A DNA stretch of 64,000 nt. Origin: Kangsaoukella pontilimi. GTDB lineage: Bacteria > Pseudomonadota > Alphaproteobacteria > Rhodobacterales > Rhodobacteraceae. The stretch lies in contig NZ_WUPT01000002.1 in NCBI RefSeq assembly GCF_009830125.1, forward strand, positions 773,501 through 837,500, given 5' to 3'. Below are positions 25,528-33,919 of this stretch, piece after piece; positions within the stretch are counted from its first letter, which is position 1; each line of letters starts with the position of its first letter. Made by a program: the position numbers and the translations under genes. The notes under the pieces were generated by a model. It was not told the origin of the DNA. It worked only from the letters and a program-made list of their open reading frames with translations, and ran no database searches.

Positions 25528-27549
25528 TCAGCGGGACAGCGCCTCGGCGAGGCGCATGAGGTCGATCGCTTCGGCGCGGTAGCCGAAGGGGTCGTCGCCG
25601 CGCGCGCCGGTGGCGAGGTCGATCGCCTCGTCAAAGCCCCAGCCGCCGAGATAGTGCCCGCCCCTGAGAAGCTGACCGAAGCCGGCGACCGCCACCGAGA
25701 AGTGCACATCCGGCGTGGCCGTGCCCATCTCCGGCAGGATCGGTGTCTCGATGAGCTTGCTCTGTTCTTCTCCCGGTTCCTTGTAGCGGAGTTTGAGGTA
25801 TCCGAGTTCGCCTGACGGGTCCGTGACAGAGCTGTCGTCGGCGTAGCGGAGCGGGCCGGTCAGAACGGCGTCCGAGCCGACCGGCGTGACCTCGTAGATT
25901 GCGGTCACACGGTGCCCCGCGCCGATATCGCCGGCGTCGACCCTGTCGTTGTTGAAATCCTCGCGGGTGAGGCCGCGCGTCTCGTAGCCGATCAGACGGT
26001 ATTCGGCGATCCGGGCCGGGTTGAACTCGACCTGCACCTTCACGTCGCCCGCGATAGGAAAGAGCGCGCCGGTCAGCTGGTCGACCAGCACCTTCCGGGC
26101 CTCGGAGAGCGTGTCGATATAGGCGGCCTGCCCGTTTCCGTTCTGCGCGAGCGCCTGCATCGTGGCGTCGTCGAGATTGCCGCGTCCGAAGCCGAGAACG
26201 CTCAGATACGTGCCGCTGTCGCGTTTCCGCGCGATCAGGTCTTCGAGCGCGCTCGGGTCCGAGAGCCCGACGTTGAAATCGCCGTCCGTCGCGAGGATGA
26301 CGCGGGTCACTTCGCCATCCGCCGCCATGGCCTCGGCCGTGCTGTAGGCCTGTTCAAGGCCCGCCTCGCCCGCGGTCGAGCCGCCCGCCTCAAGCCGGTC
26401 GAGGGCGGCGAGGATGGTGCTGCGCTCGGTAGCCGGGGTGGGCGGCAGGACCTGACCGGCGCTGCCGGCATAGGTCACGATCGAGACCTCGTCCTGGGGC
26501 CGTAGTTCCGACAGCATCAGGCGGAAGGACTGCTTGAGAAGAGACAGCTTGTTCGGTGCCTGCATGGAACCGGAGGTGTCGATGAGGAAGACGAGGTTCA
26601 GGGGCGGGCGATCTACGATGGCGGGAAGCGTGCCTTGCAGGCCGATATGGACGAGTTCCGTGCCGGCATTCCACGGGCTGGGCAGCACCGTGACGGTGGT
26701 CGAGAAAGGCGCGTCTCCTGTGGGTGCCGGATAGTCATAGGGAAAGTAGTTCACCATTTCCTCGACTCGGACCGCGGCCTCGGGGGGCAGCATCCCGGCC
26801 ATGAGGGACGAGCGGACGACCGCGTAGGAGGCCGTGTCCACGTCCACCGAGAAGGTCGAAACGGGCTCGTCGCGCGTGACCTTGACGCTGGAAGGCGCCT
26901 CGTTGGCGAAAGCCTCTGTGTCGGCCTCCTGAAGGGCTGTGCCCGGTTCGGGTGCGACGATGACCCGCCGAGCGGAGGGGGGCACGACGAGGGCCTCGTC
27001 CATCGCGGTCAGACCCGTGGCGCGGCTTTCCTTCTGGAGGATCTCTGCCTCTGGCACGGCCATCTCGGCGGCAGCTGGGGCGCGGATCGTTCGGTCGATC
27101 ACGATCGGGCGCGTCGCGGGTGCGATGGGTGCAGTCTCTACCGCAACGGCCTCGGGGGCCTCGGCCAGATCGGCCAGGGGCGGTGTCTCGGCCTCGGCCG
27201 GGGCCTGCCGGGGGGCGGCCGTGTCCGTTCTCAGGCCGGCCGGGCCGCTCAGGTCAGGGGCCAGCACCCGATCGCCGAGGGGCGTCAGCACCAGAAACCC
27301 CACGGCGACCAGCGCCGTCGTGGCGGTCAGGCCGCCGCGTGTGGTGATTGCATCGATCATCCGTCTCACTCCTTTTCCGAATGCGCCCTTTTCGGGGGCA
27401 TCGGATGTGAGACGGGCGCGGGCGCTGCCTTCTTGGAGCGCACGGAAATTTTTCTGCGCCTCGGCGAGGGTGCGGGCCTTGCGCGCCGCGTCCGGCGTGG
27501 GCGTGGCGCTGTCAAAGGCGCGTTTCAGGTCGTCGAAGTCGTCGCTCAT
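25528..27549 (-). CDS. Membrane-bound von Willebrand factor type A protein (YfbK-like)
   Basis: 673 residues starting MSDDFDDLKRAFDSATPTPD. A cytosolic N-terminus of about 65 residues is followed by a membrane helix (TATTALVAVGFLVLTPLG) and then a periplasmic part. After a long linker, FSVDVDTASYAVVRS marks the YfbK-type N domain. The VWA domain has the metal-site motif FLIDTSGSM, with later Thr and Asp in VTRVILATDGDFNVG. A C-terminal DUF3520-like region contains GHRVTAIYEVTP. Its start overlaps the sigma-factor stop (ATGA). The cytosolic part is placed to act as an anti-sigma factor, but this is inferred from context. Confidence 0.88.
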   Translation of the reverse strand: MSDDFDDLKRAFDSATPTPDAARKARTLAEAQKNFRALQEGSARARLTSDAPEKGAFGKGVRRMIDAITTRGGLTATTALVAVGFLVLTPLGDRVLAPDLSGPAGLRTDTAAPRQAPAEAETPPLADLAEAPEAVAVETAPIAPATRPIVIDRTIRAPAAAEMAVPEAEILQKESRATGLTAMDEALVVPPSARRVIVAPEPGTALQEADTEAFANEAPSSVKVTRDEPVSTFSVDVDTASYAVVRSSLMAGMLPPEAAVRVEEMVNYFPYDYPAPTGDAPFSTTVTVLPSPWNAGTELVHIGLQGTLPAIVDRPPLNLVFLIDTSGSMQAPNKLSLLKQSFRLMLSELRPQDEVSIVTYAGSAGQVLPPTPATERSTILAALDRLEAGGSTAGEAGLEQAYSTAEAMAADGEVTRVILATDGDFNVGLSDPSALEDLIARKRDSGTYLSVLGFGRGNLDDATMQALAQNGNGQAAYIDTLSEARKVLVDQLTGALFPIAGDVKVQVEFNPARIAEYRLIGYETRGLTREDFNNDRVDAGDIGAGHRVTAIYEVTPVGSDAVLTGPLRYADDSSVTDPSGELGYLKLRYKEPGEEQSKLIETPILPEMGTATPDVHFSVAVAGFGQLLRGGHYLGGWGFDEAIDLATGARGDDPFGYRAEAIDLMRLAEALSR

Positions 27550-28082
27550 GCCTCGGCCTCCTTGAGGGCCTTCAGGTGTTTCTTGGCCTCCGAGATCCGC
27601 CAGCTGACTGTGCCTTCGCTGACCCCGAGAACTTCGGCGGCCTCTCTGTGCGTCAGGTCGTCCAGGACCAGCGCCACCGTGTCGCGCAGGGCTTCCGGCA
27701 ATGTGGACATGGCGTCTTCGAGCCAGGTCTGCGCGGCGGCGGCCTCGGTCGCCTCGCTGCGCCGTGCGCGCTCGACCTCGCCCCAGCCGAGCGCGGCGCG
27801 GCTCCGGCTGGCGCTCCGGCGACGGCGGTCGGACGCGGCGTTGACGACCACGCGGTAGAGCCAGGTCGTGAACCTGGCATCGCCCCGGAACCCGCGTAGC
27901 TTGGCCGGGAGGGCCAGGGCGACATCCTGGGTCAGGTCCTCTGCCTCGGCGGCGCGCCCGGTCAAGCGAAAGGCAAGGCGGAACACCCGGTCGTAATGGC
28001 GCGCGAGCAGGGCCGCGAAGGCGGCGTCGTCGCCTGCTGCGGCAGCCATGGCCAATCTCTCGTCGCTCGCTTCCATGCGCAT
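27546..28082 (-). CDS. ECF-type RNA polymerase sigma factor
   Basis: 178 residues. Region 2 includes HYDRVFRLAFRLTGRAAEAEDLTQDV, the classic ECF core, and FTTWLYRVVVNAA. Region 4 includes LPEALRDTVALVLDDLTHREAAEVLGVSEGTVSWRI, an HTH for the -35 box. It directs RNA polymerase to stress promoters. It is translationally coupled to the downstream membrane VWA gene, in the position of a cognate anti-sigma factor. The start is uncertain: GTG 28085, ATG 28082 or ATG 28076, none with a strong ribosome site. Confidence 0.92.
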   Translation of the reverse strand: MRMEASDERLAMAAAAGDDAAFAALLARHYDRVFRLAFRLTGRAAEAEDLTQDVALALPAKLRGFRGDARFTTWLYRVVVNAASDRRRRSASRSRAALGWGEVERARRSEATEAAAAQTWLEDAMSTLPEALRDTVALVLDDLTHREAAEVLGVSEGTVSWRISEAKKHLKALKEAEA

Positions 28083-28140
28083 CACGATGGGTATGACGGC
28101 GGCCAGCGGTCAATCCTTGGCGGGTGAATGAAAAAAATAT

Positions 28141-28382
28141 TGCGTGGGCGGAGGGCTTGCTGGGGGCTCTGCCCCCGACGCGCGGTCCCCGCGCGCCTCC
28201 CCCGGGATTTCTCGGACCCAAAGAAACCGGAGGTGGGGAGAATTTGAATCAAATTGTGGTTCTTCTTGGGAAAAATACTCCGGGGAGCGCGAGGGGTGGA
28301 ACCCCTCGCATGCGTCGGATGCGTCAGCGTCCGACGCCCACCGCGACGGCCGAAGGCCGGCGCAAAGCCTTGGGCTTGCCGG
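28141..28382. repeat. Double-headed palindromic repeat, copy F
   Basis: A GGGGGCTCTGCCCCC hairpin, CCCGGGATTTCTC and a GGACCCAAAGA tail are followed by the palindrome AATTTGAATCAAATT (28241-28255). Then come TTCTTCTTGGGAAAAATACTCC and two further hairpins (GAGGGGTGGAACCCCTC and GGCCGAAGGCC). It fills most of the 328-bp gap between the divergent sigma factor and nth genes, so their promoters must lie in or beside it. Confidence 0.8.
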
Positions 28383-28410
28383 GCGGGGCGGAACCCTTCA
28401 AAAGACCTGA

Positions 28411-29055
28411 ATGGCAAAGCAGCTTCCCTATTCCACGATCCACGAGATTTTCAGCCGCTTCAGGGCGGCCGAGGCAGAGCCCAAGGGCGAGCTTGAGCAT
28501 GTGAACGCCTTTACGCTCGTGGTGGCGGTGGCGCTTTCGGCGCAGGCCACCGATGCGGGGGTGAACAAGGCCACGAGGGAGCTGTTCCGGATCGCGGATA
28601 CGCCCGAGAAGATGCTGGCCCTCGGCGAAGAGGGTGTCATCGAGCATATTAGGACGATCGGGCTCTACCGGAACAAGGCGAAGAACGTCATCAAGCTCTG
28701 CCGCATCCTGATCGACGAATATGGCGGTGAGGTGCCGTCCTCGCGCGCCGCGCTGCAATCGCTTCCCGGTGTCGGGCGGAAAACGGCGAATGTGGTTCTG
28801 AACATGTGGTTCGGTCAACCGGCACAGGCCGTCGACACGCATATCTTCCGGGTGGGCAATCGGACCGGAATCGCACCGGGCAAGGATGTGGATGCTGTCG
28901 AGCGGGCCATCGAGGACCATGTGCCCGCCGAATTCCAGCAGCATGCCCATCACTGGCTGATCCTGCACGGACGCTATATCTGCGTGGCGCGAAAGCCCAA
29001 ATGCGGGGCCTGCCTGATCCGGGACCTCTGCCAATACGAGGACAAGACAGAATGA
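28411..29055 (+). CDS. nth: Endonuclease III
   Basis: A 214-residue base-excision-repair glycosylase/AP lyase acting on oxidised pyrimidines. The helix-hairpin-helix LPGVGRKTANVVLN contains the catalytic Lys, and VDTHIFRV holds the catalytic Asp. The C-terminal [4Fe-4S] ligands CVARKPKCGACLIRDLC follow the C-x6-C-x2-C-x5-C spacing exactly. It is coupled to the downstream kinase gene by an ATGA overlap. No signal peptide is present. Confidence 0.96.
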   Translation: MAKQLPYSTIHEIFSRFRAAEAEPKGELEHVNAFTLVVAVALSAQATDAGVNKATRELFRIADTPEKMLALGEEGVIEHIRTIGLYRNKAKNVIKLCRILIDEYGGEVPSSRAALQSLPGVGRKTANVVLNMWFGQPAQAVDTHIFRVGNRTGIAPGKDVDAVERAIEDHVPAEFQQHAHHWLILHGRYICVARKPKCGACLIRDLCQYEDKTE

Positions 29056-30038
29056 CCAAGCGCTACGATGTCGTGGGGATCGGCAACGCGATCGTCGACG
29101 TGATCTCACCGGTGGACGACAATTTCCTCGACCTCATGGGGATCGAAAAGGGGATCATGCAGCTGGTCGAGAGGCCTCGCGGCGAAATGCTCTATGGTGC
29201 CATGAAGGAGCGCGTTCAGGCGCCCGGCGGGGCGGTGGCGAACACGCTTGCAGGGCTTGGCAATCTGGGGCTTTCCACCGCCTTCATCGGGCGTGTGCAT
29301 GACGACGCGCTCGGGCGCTTCTACGCGCGCTCGATGTCCGAGGGAGGGACCGAGTTCGTCAACGCCCCGGTGCCGGGGGGAGAGCTTCCGACCTCGCGCT
29401 CGATGATCTTCGTGTCCCCCGATGGTGAGCGGTCGATGAACACCTATCTGGGCATCTCCTCCGAAATCGGGCCGGATGATGTGTCGGACGCCGTGGCGGG
29501 CGAGGCGCAGATCCTGTTTCTCGAGGGGTATCTCTATGACAAGGACAAGGGGAAGGCCGCCTTCGAGCGCGCCGCGAAGCTCTGCCGTGAGAAGGGCGGG
29601 CGCGCGGGCATCGCGCTCTCCGACCCGTTCTGCGTCGACCGGCACCGGGACGATTTCCGGCGGCTGGTGCGGGATCTGGATTACGTCATCGGGAACGAGC
29701 ACGAGTGGGAATCGCTCTACCAGACCGATCTGAGCGCGGCGATGGAGCAGGCCGCGGCGGAGTCCGGGCTGGTCGTCTGCACGCGGTCGGGCGCGGATGT
29801 GCTGTTGCAGCGGGGCGACGAGAGCGTGTCCGTCCCGGTCCGGCGCGTGGTGCCTGTGGATGCCACCGGCGCAGGCGACCAATTCGCGGCGGGGTTCCTC
29901 TATGGCTACGCGACAGGCGCGCCGCTGGATGTGGCGGGTCGCATGGGATGCGTGTCAGCGGCCGAGGTGATCGGACATTACGGCGCGCGTCCGAAGGCCG
30001 ATCTCAAGGAGCTCTTCCGGAAGGAAGGCCTGCTCTGA
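29052..30038 (+). CDS. PfkB-family sugar/nucleoside kinase (adenosine kinase-like)
   Basis: 328 residues starting MTKRYDVVGIGNAIVDVISPVDD, the adenosine-kinase-like N-terminus. PGGAVANTLAGLGNLG is PfkB signature 1. DATGAGDQFAAGFLYGY is signature 2, with the catalytic Asp and the GAGD anion hole. SDPFCVDRHRDDF lies in the substrate region. It phosphorylates a sugar or nucleoside with ATP; adenosine is the most likely substrate. It overlaps nth by 4 bases, an arrangement that recurs in Rhodobacteraceae. Confidence 0.88.
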   Translation: MTKRYDVVGIGNAIVDVISPVDDNFLDLMGIEKGIMQLVERPRGEMLYGAMKERVQAPGGAVANTLAGLGNLGLSTAFIGRVHDDALGRFYARSMSEGGTEFVNAPVPGGELPTSRSMIFVSPDGERSMNTYLGISSEIGPDDVSDAVAGEAQILFLEGYLYDKDKGKAAFERAAKLCREKGGRAGIALSDPFCVDRHRDDFRRLVRDLDYVIGNEHEWESLYQTDLSAAMEQAAAESGLVVCTRSGADVLLQRGDESVSVPVRRVVPVDATGAGDQFAAGFLYGYATGAPLDVAGRMGCVSAAEVIGHYGARPKADLKELFRKEGLL

Positions 30039-30042
30039 ACGG

Positions 30043-30125
30043 GTGGCGGGGGGGCTGTCTGCCCCCCACTGCGCGCGGGTCGCCCGCGCGCAGCTCCCCC
30101 CGAGGATTTATCAGACCCAAAGAGA
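30043..30125. repeat. Intergenic palindromic repeat, copy G
   Basis: GGGGGGCTGTCTGCCCCCC and GCGCGCGGGTCGCCCGCGCGC hairpins precede CCCCCCGAGGATTTATCAGACCCAAAGA. It lies between the convergent kinase and DUF2157 genes. Confidence 0.7.
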
Positions 30126-31325
30126 TCAGGCCGGGGTCGCGGTGCCGAACATACGGTGATTGAGCCGCCAGAGCCCCCAGGCCAGCGGGATCGCCGCCAG
30201 GCCGCCAAGGGCGTAGACCATCGGCTCGTCCGAAAAGGTCTCGAAGGCCTGCGTATAGGCGTGGATGCCGAGGAACGTGACCGCCGTGTTGAAGAGGCCG
30301 CGGCGGTGCGAGGCGGCGGCGAGCCAGGCGCCGGCGACCAGCAGCACGGCCCAGACCACGCTGAAGACATGCTCGGAAATCTGGAAGAATTCGGCGCGCC
30401 AGACCTCCATCGCGGCGTTGTAATCGCTGTAATGGGTGAAGTCGCTGTAGTTGGGTGCGGCGTCGCGGAAGAAGGACAGCCCCACCTCGTCGCCCCAGAG
30501 CGACCCCACGAGGAAGGCGAGGTTGCCCACGACGGCGGCCATGATCGCGAAAATGCCCGCGTGTCGGCCGATCCGGTCGGAGGTGTTTGCGACGACCCAT
30601 GCGGCGGCGCCGATGGCGGCCGCCATTTGCAGGATCGTGAGCGTCGGCTCGGGCGAGTAAAAGACATAGGCCGCGTGGAAATAGGCCGTCCCCGTTGACA
30701 GTGCCTGCGCGAAGGGCACCACGGCCAGCGCGGTCACGGCCCGGACATTGACGAAGAGACCGGCGGCGAGGAGCACGGCGGTCGCGTAGAGCGAATAGGC
30801 GACATTGGCCCAGCCGTGGCCGATCTCGACATCCACCACCAGCCATCCGCCGACGAGGTGCAGGGCCGCGCCCATCAGCATGAGGGCTCCGGTGGAGAAG
30901 GCGAGCGGCTCGGGGCTTTTGCGAAAGAGCCAGCCGAAGACGGCGGCGATTGCGGCGCCTAGGACGGTCAGGGTCCAGGGGGCGATGTCGGCGTATTTGT
31001 CGGCGATCTCGACACCTGCGCCCGCGATCAGCATCCCGCCACCGATCAGAGCGCCCGCATGTCCCAGCATCCGGTAGAGCGGCCCGCCTTTCACGAGGAC
31101 GGCGGCGCCGATGCCGAGGAAGGCGAGACCGAGGAGCGCCACCCCGGCGGCGTCCGCGATCCAGAAGACGAAACCGAGAGATGCGGCGATGATGCCGGCG
31201 CAGAGGACGATGTTGACCACGAGGGCGAGCATCGTATCGCGCGAGCGCCGCGCGATCTCGGCGCCCTGCGCTTCGGTCAGGATGCCTTCGGCCACGAGGG
31301 CTTCGGTTTGAACGACATGGGGCAT
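30126..31325 (-). CDS. DUF2157-type polytopic membrane protein
   Basis: 399 residues. The cytosolic N-terminus MPHVVQTEALVAEGILTEAQGAEIARRSRDT matches the DUF2157 entry segment. At least ten hydrophobic helices follow, many rich in Ala and Gly. A loop, FFRDAAPNYSDFTHYSDYNAAMEVW, lies near residue 290. Function is unknown. Its promoter region carries two TGAACGNTGTTCA sites, so expression is probably controlled by a TetR-type or similar repressor encoded elsewhere. It is convergent with the kinase gene. Confidence 0.82.
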   Translation of the reverse strand: MPHVVQTEALVAEGILTEAQGAEIARRSRDTMLALVVNIVLCAGIIAASLGFVFWIADAAGVALLGLAFLGIGAAVLVKGGPLYRMLGHAGALIGGGMLIAGAGVEIADKYADIAPWTLTVLGAAIAAVFGWLFRKSPEPLAFSTGALMLMGAALHLVGGWLVVDVEIGHGWANVAYSLYATAVLLAAGLFVNVRAVTALAVVPFAQALSTGTAYFHAAYVFYSPEPTLTILQMAAAIGAAAWVVANTSDRIGRHAGIFAIMAAVVGNLAFLVGSLWGDEVGLSFFRDAAPNYSDFTHYSDYNAAMEVWRAEFFQISEHVFSVVWAVLLVAGAWLAAASHRRGLFNTAVTFLGIHAYTQAFETFSDEPMVYALGGLAAIPLAWGLWRLNHRMFGTATPA

Positions 31326-31342
31326 GAGGGTCTCCAGAAGTT

Positions 31343-31381
31343 TGAACGCTGTTCATATTCGTTATATTTGAACGATGTTCA
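31343..31381. promoter_or_regulatory. Tandem TGAAC-N3-GTTCA operators
   Basis: TGAACGCTGTTCA (31343-31355) and TGAACGATGTTCA (31369-31381) are two near-identical 13-bp dyads with centres 26 bp apart, within 60 bp of the DUF2157 start at 31325. The AT-rich gap between them (ATATTCGTTATATT) is a likely -10 region. No regulator gene is adjacent. Confidence 0.6.
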
Positions 31382-31592
31382 AGAATATTTTCGCGAAAGG
31401 ACGCTAGGTCAGTTTTATCGGTGTCCCTGTCGTTTTGATGAGTTTGCAGGCGGGAAGCCGCGAAGCCTTGGCCAATGACGGTGTGCGCTATCCATTGTCT
31501 CTGTTTTCAGAACAAAGATTGGCCAATTTTGACAATAATGTGAAGAATCGGGTTACCCTTGCGTCAAGGGGACGTTGCGAAAGGGGACAGCC

Positions 31593-32846
31593 ATGCGCGG
31601 AACACCCATTCTTCCGGACATTTTCGGAGACGAATTCGAGTTCGTTGAAACGCTTTTCAGCGGCGAGGCGCCGCCAGATCGGGACGGCGGCGCGGCGGAT
31701 GGCCCTGCGCTGGCCGACGCGCTCGGACTGCCGGACGCGGCCGAAGATGCGCCGGTGCTGCCGGTCGAGGCGGACCCGGCGGGACCTGAGGGCGGAATGC
31801 CGTCTGTCACGCCCTGGGGCGAGGATGCGCAAGCCGCGACAGCGTCGATAACCGTGGACTGGGTCGAGGTCTCGCCGTTTAACACGCACGCGGGCAACCA
31901 CGGCGGTGGCGGCGGCTCGGACGGTGGAGATACCGGCGGGAGCGGCAAGCCCCCGAAAGACGGCGGCGGCGGAGGAGGAAAGGGTGGGGGTGACATCCTT
32001 TACTATTCCGATAACGGCGTCGAGGCAGGCACTGAAGGAAGCGACGGACTTTTAGGTTTCGATATTGTCCTCAGGTTCACCGGGGACGGATGGACCGAAC
32101 TGCTTCTGGACGCATTCAAGGATGCCGCAGACTATCTCACGACGATCATTCAGGACGACTGGGATCTCGACGGTACATCCGAGATTACAGCCCGGCGTGA
32201 GAAGCTCGTCTGGGACGATCTTCTGATCGACGTGTCGCTCACGACTATCGACGGCAGCGGTGGTGTGAATGGAAATGTTCTGGCGCAAGCCGGTCCTGCG
32301 GGCTTCTGGCCGGCTGACATCGGTCTGCCGGCGCAGGGCTTCATCGAGTTCGATACGTATGATTTCGTCACCAGCACCGAATATGCAGGGCTGGAAGACG
32401 AGATCGCCTTCCACGAGATGATGCATGTTCTTGGTTTCGGTACGCTCTGGGGAGATCCGAACTTGCTGAACCCTTACGGGAAGAGCCTGTTGGACGGGAG
32501 TGGCGACTATAACGGTACGTGGGGTACGGATGCGTATGCAGCCGAATTCGGCGGAACCGGATCGGTGCCTGTGGAAGGTAGCGGTGGGGCGGGAACCGCC
32601 GGCGGTCACTGGGACGAACAGAACCTCGGGACATTCGTAGATGAGGGCATCGACCCCAATGATCCCTCTGATGACATAACCATGTATGGCAGCGACGAAC
32701 TGATGACTGGCTACATCAGCGGATCGAATTTCCTGTCCTACACCTCGGTCATGTCGCTGCAGGATCTGGGCTATGACGTCGCCTATGTGGACTACGACCC
32801 CAGCGTCTACACCTATGACGGCGTTGACATCGACACGATCGCCTGA
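31593..32846 (+). CDS. Leishmanolysin-like (M8) zinc metalloprotease
   Basis: 417 residues from MRGTPILPDIFGDEFEF. An acidic N-terminus leads to a glycine-rich linker (residues about 100-133), then a catalytic domain. The zinc motif is HEMMHVLGFG near residue 272 (HExxHxxGFG). The third His ligand is probably in GGHWDEQ near 336, and the Met-turn is in DELMTGYIS near 368. There is no Sec signal and no RTX repeat, so secretion, if any, would use a non-classical or type I route. It is a single gene with its own terminator. The GTG-rich upstream codons are dropped; the ATG at 31593 is near an AAAGGG site. Confidence 0.85.
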   Translation: MRGTPILPDIFGDEFEFVETLFSGEAPPDRDGGAADGPALADALGLPDAAEDAPVLPVEADPAGPEGGMPSVTPWGEDAQAATASITVDWVEVSPFNTHAGNHGGGGGSDGGDTGGSGKPPKDGGGGGGKGGGDILYYSDNGVEAGTEGSDGLLGFDIVLRFTGDGWTELLLDAFKDAADYLTTIIQDDWDLDGTSEITARREKLVWDDLLIDVSLTTIDGSGGVNGNVLAQAGPAGFWPADIGLPAQGFIEFDTYDFVTSTEYAGLEDEIAFHEMMHVLGFGTLWGDPNLLNPYGKSLLDGSGDYNGTWGTDAYAAEFGGTGSVPVEGSGGAGTAGGHWDEQNLGTFVDEGIDPNDPSDDITMYGSDELMTGYISGSNFLSYTSVMSLQDLGYDVAYVDYDPSVYTYDGVDIDTIA

Positions 32847-32864
32847 CCTTTCGTCACGCCACCG

Positions 32865-32895
32865 AAAAGAGCGTTCCGTAGGGACGCTCTTTTTC
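32865..32895 (+). terminator. Terminator after the M8 protease gene
   Basis: AAAAGAGCGTTCC and GGGACGCTCTTTT pair over 13 bp (one G-U) around a GTA loop. The stem ends in a T-run. It stops transcription 42 bp before the ABC permease gene. Confidence 0.93.
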
Positions 32896-32937
32896 GTTCC
32901 GCTTGACGCCCCACCGCGCTGCGGCCAAAAGATCCCA

Positions 32938-33918
32938 ATGTTGGCCTATATCATAAGACGCGTCGCGCAGTCCGTCCTCGTCCTTCTGGTGGTCGGGCTG
33001 GTCGCCTTTTCGATGTTCCGCTTCGTGGGCGATCCGATCGACAACATGCTCGGTCAGGAGCGGACGCAGGCCGATATCGACCGGCTGAGGACAACGCTCG
33101 GCCTCGATCAGCCGTTCCCCGTGCAGTACTGGCGTTTTCTCGAAGGGGCGGCGCAGGGGAATTTCGGCGTGAGCTATCGTCAGGGGCGCCCGGTGAGCGA
33201 GATCATCGTCGAGCGCGCGCCCGCGACGCTGGAACTGGCGCTGGTCTCGGGGGTCTTCGCGCTGGCGCTCGGGATCGGGCTGGGGGTCTTCACGGCGATC
33301 CGAAGGGACGGTTTCGCGGCCAACGCGATCATGTCTTTATCTCTGATAGGGGTCAGTCTGCCCACATTCCTGATCGGCATCCTGCTGATCTACCTGTTCG
33401 GAGTGCAGCTGAGGTGGTTGCCGACTTTCGGGCGGGGTGACGTGGTGGACCTTGGCTGGTGGTCGACCGGGTTCCTGACGGCGAGCGGTCTGAAATCCCT
33501 GATCCTGCCTGCGATCACGCTTGGGCTTTACCAGATGACGCTGATCATGCGGCTGGTGCGCTCGGAGATGCTTGAGGTGCTGAGACAGGATTACATCCGC
33601 TTTGCCCGCGCCCGCGGCCTGAAGGAGCGGGCGGTCAATTTCCGCCACGCGCTGAAGAACACGCTGATCCCGGTGATCACGGTCATGGGGCTTCAGATCG
33701 GGGGGATCATCGCCTTCGCCATCGTGACCGAGACGGTTTTCAACTGGCCGGGCGTTGGGCTGTTGTTCATCAACGCCATCCAGTTCGTCGATATCCCCGT
33801 GATGGCGGCATATCTGATGCTGATTTCGGTGATGTTCGTGATGATCAACCTGATCGTGGACCTGTTGTATTTCTGGGTCGATCCCCGTCTGAGGGTCGAC
33901 CGCGGGGGAGGGCACTGA
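32938..33918 (+). CDS. Dipeptide/oligopeptide-type ABC transporter permease 1 (DppB-like)
   Basis: 326 residues starting MLAYIIRRVAQSVLVLLVVGL, with the usual first helix and six helices in all. GLDQPFPVQYWRFLEGAAQGNFG follows the first helix. The EAA loop RFARARGLKERAVNFRHALKNTLIPVI contacts the ATPases. It forms the inner-membrane channel with the next permease. It is the first gene of an ABC cluster that holds two permeases and two ATPases but no substrate-binding protein. Confidence 0.93.
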   Translation: MLAYIIRRVAQSVLVLLVVGLVAFSMFRFVGDPIDNMLGQERTQADIDRLRTTLGLDQPFPVQYWRFLEGAAQGNFGVSYRQGRPVSEIIVERAPATLELALVSGVFALALGIGLGVFTAIRRDGFAANAIMSLSLIGVSLPTFLIGILLIYLFGVQLRWLPTFGRGDVVDLGWWSTGFLTASGLKSLILPAITLGLYQMTLIMRLVRSEMLEVLRQDYIRFARARGLKERAVNFRHALKNTLIPVITVMGLQIGGIIAFAIVTETVFNWPGVGLLFINAIQFVDIPVMAAYLMLISVMFVMINLIVDLLYFWVDPRLRVDRGGGH

Positions 33919-33919
33919 C

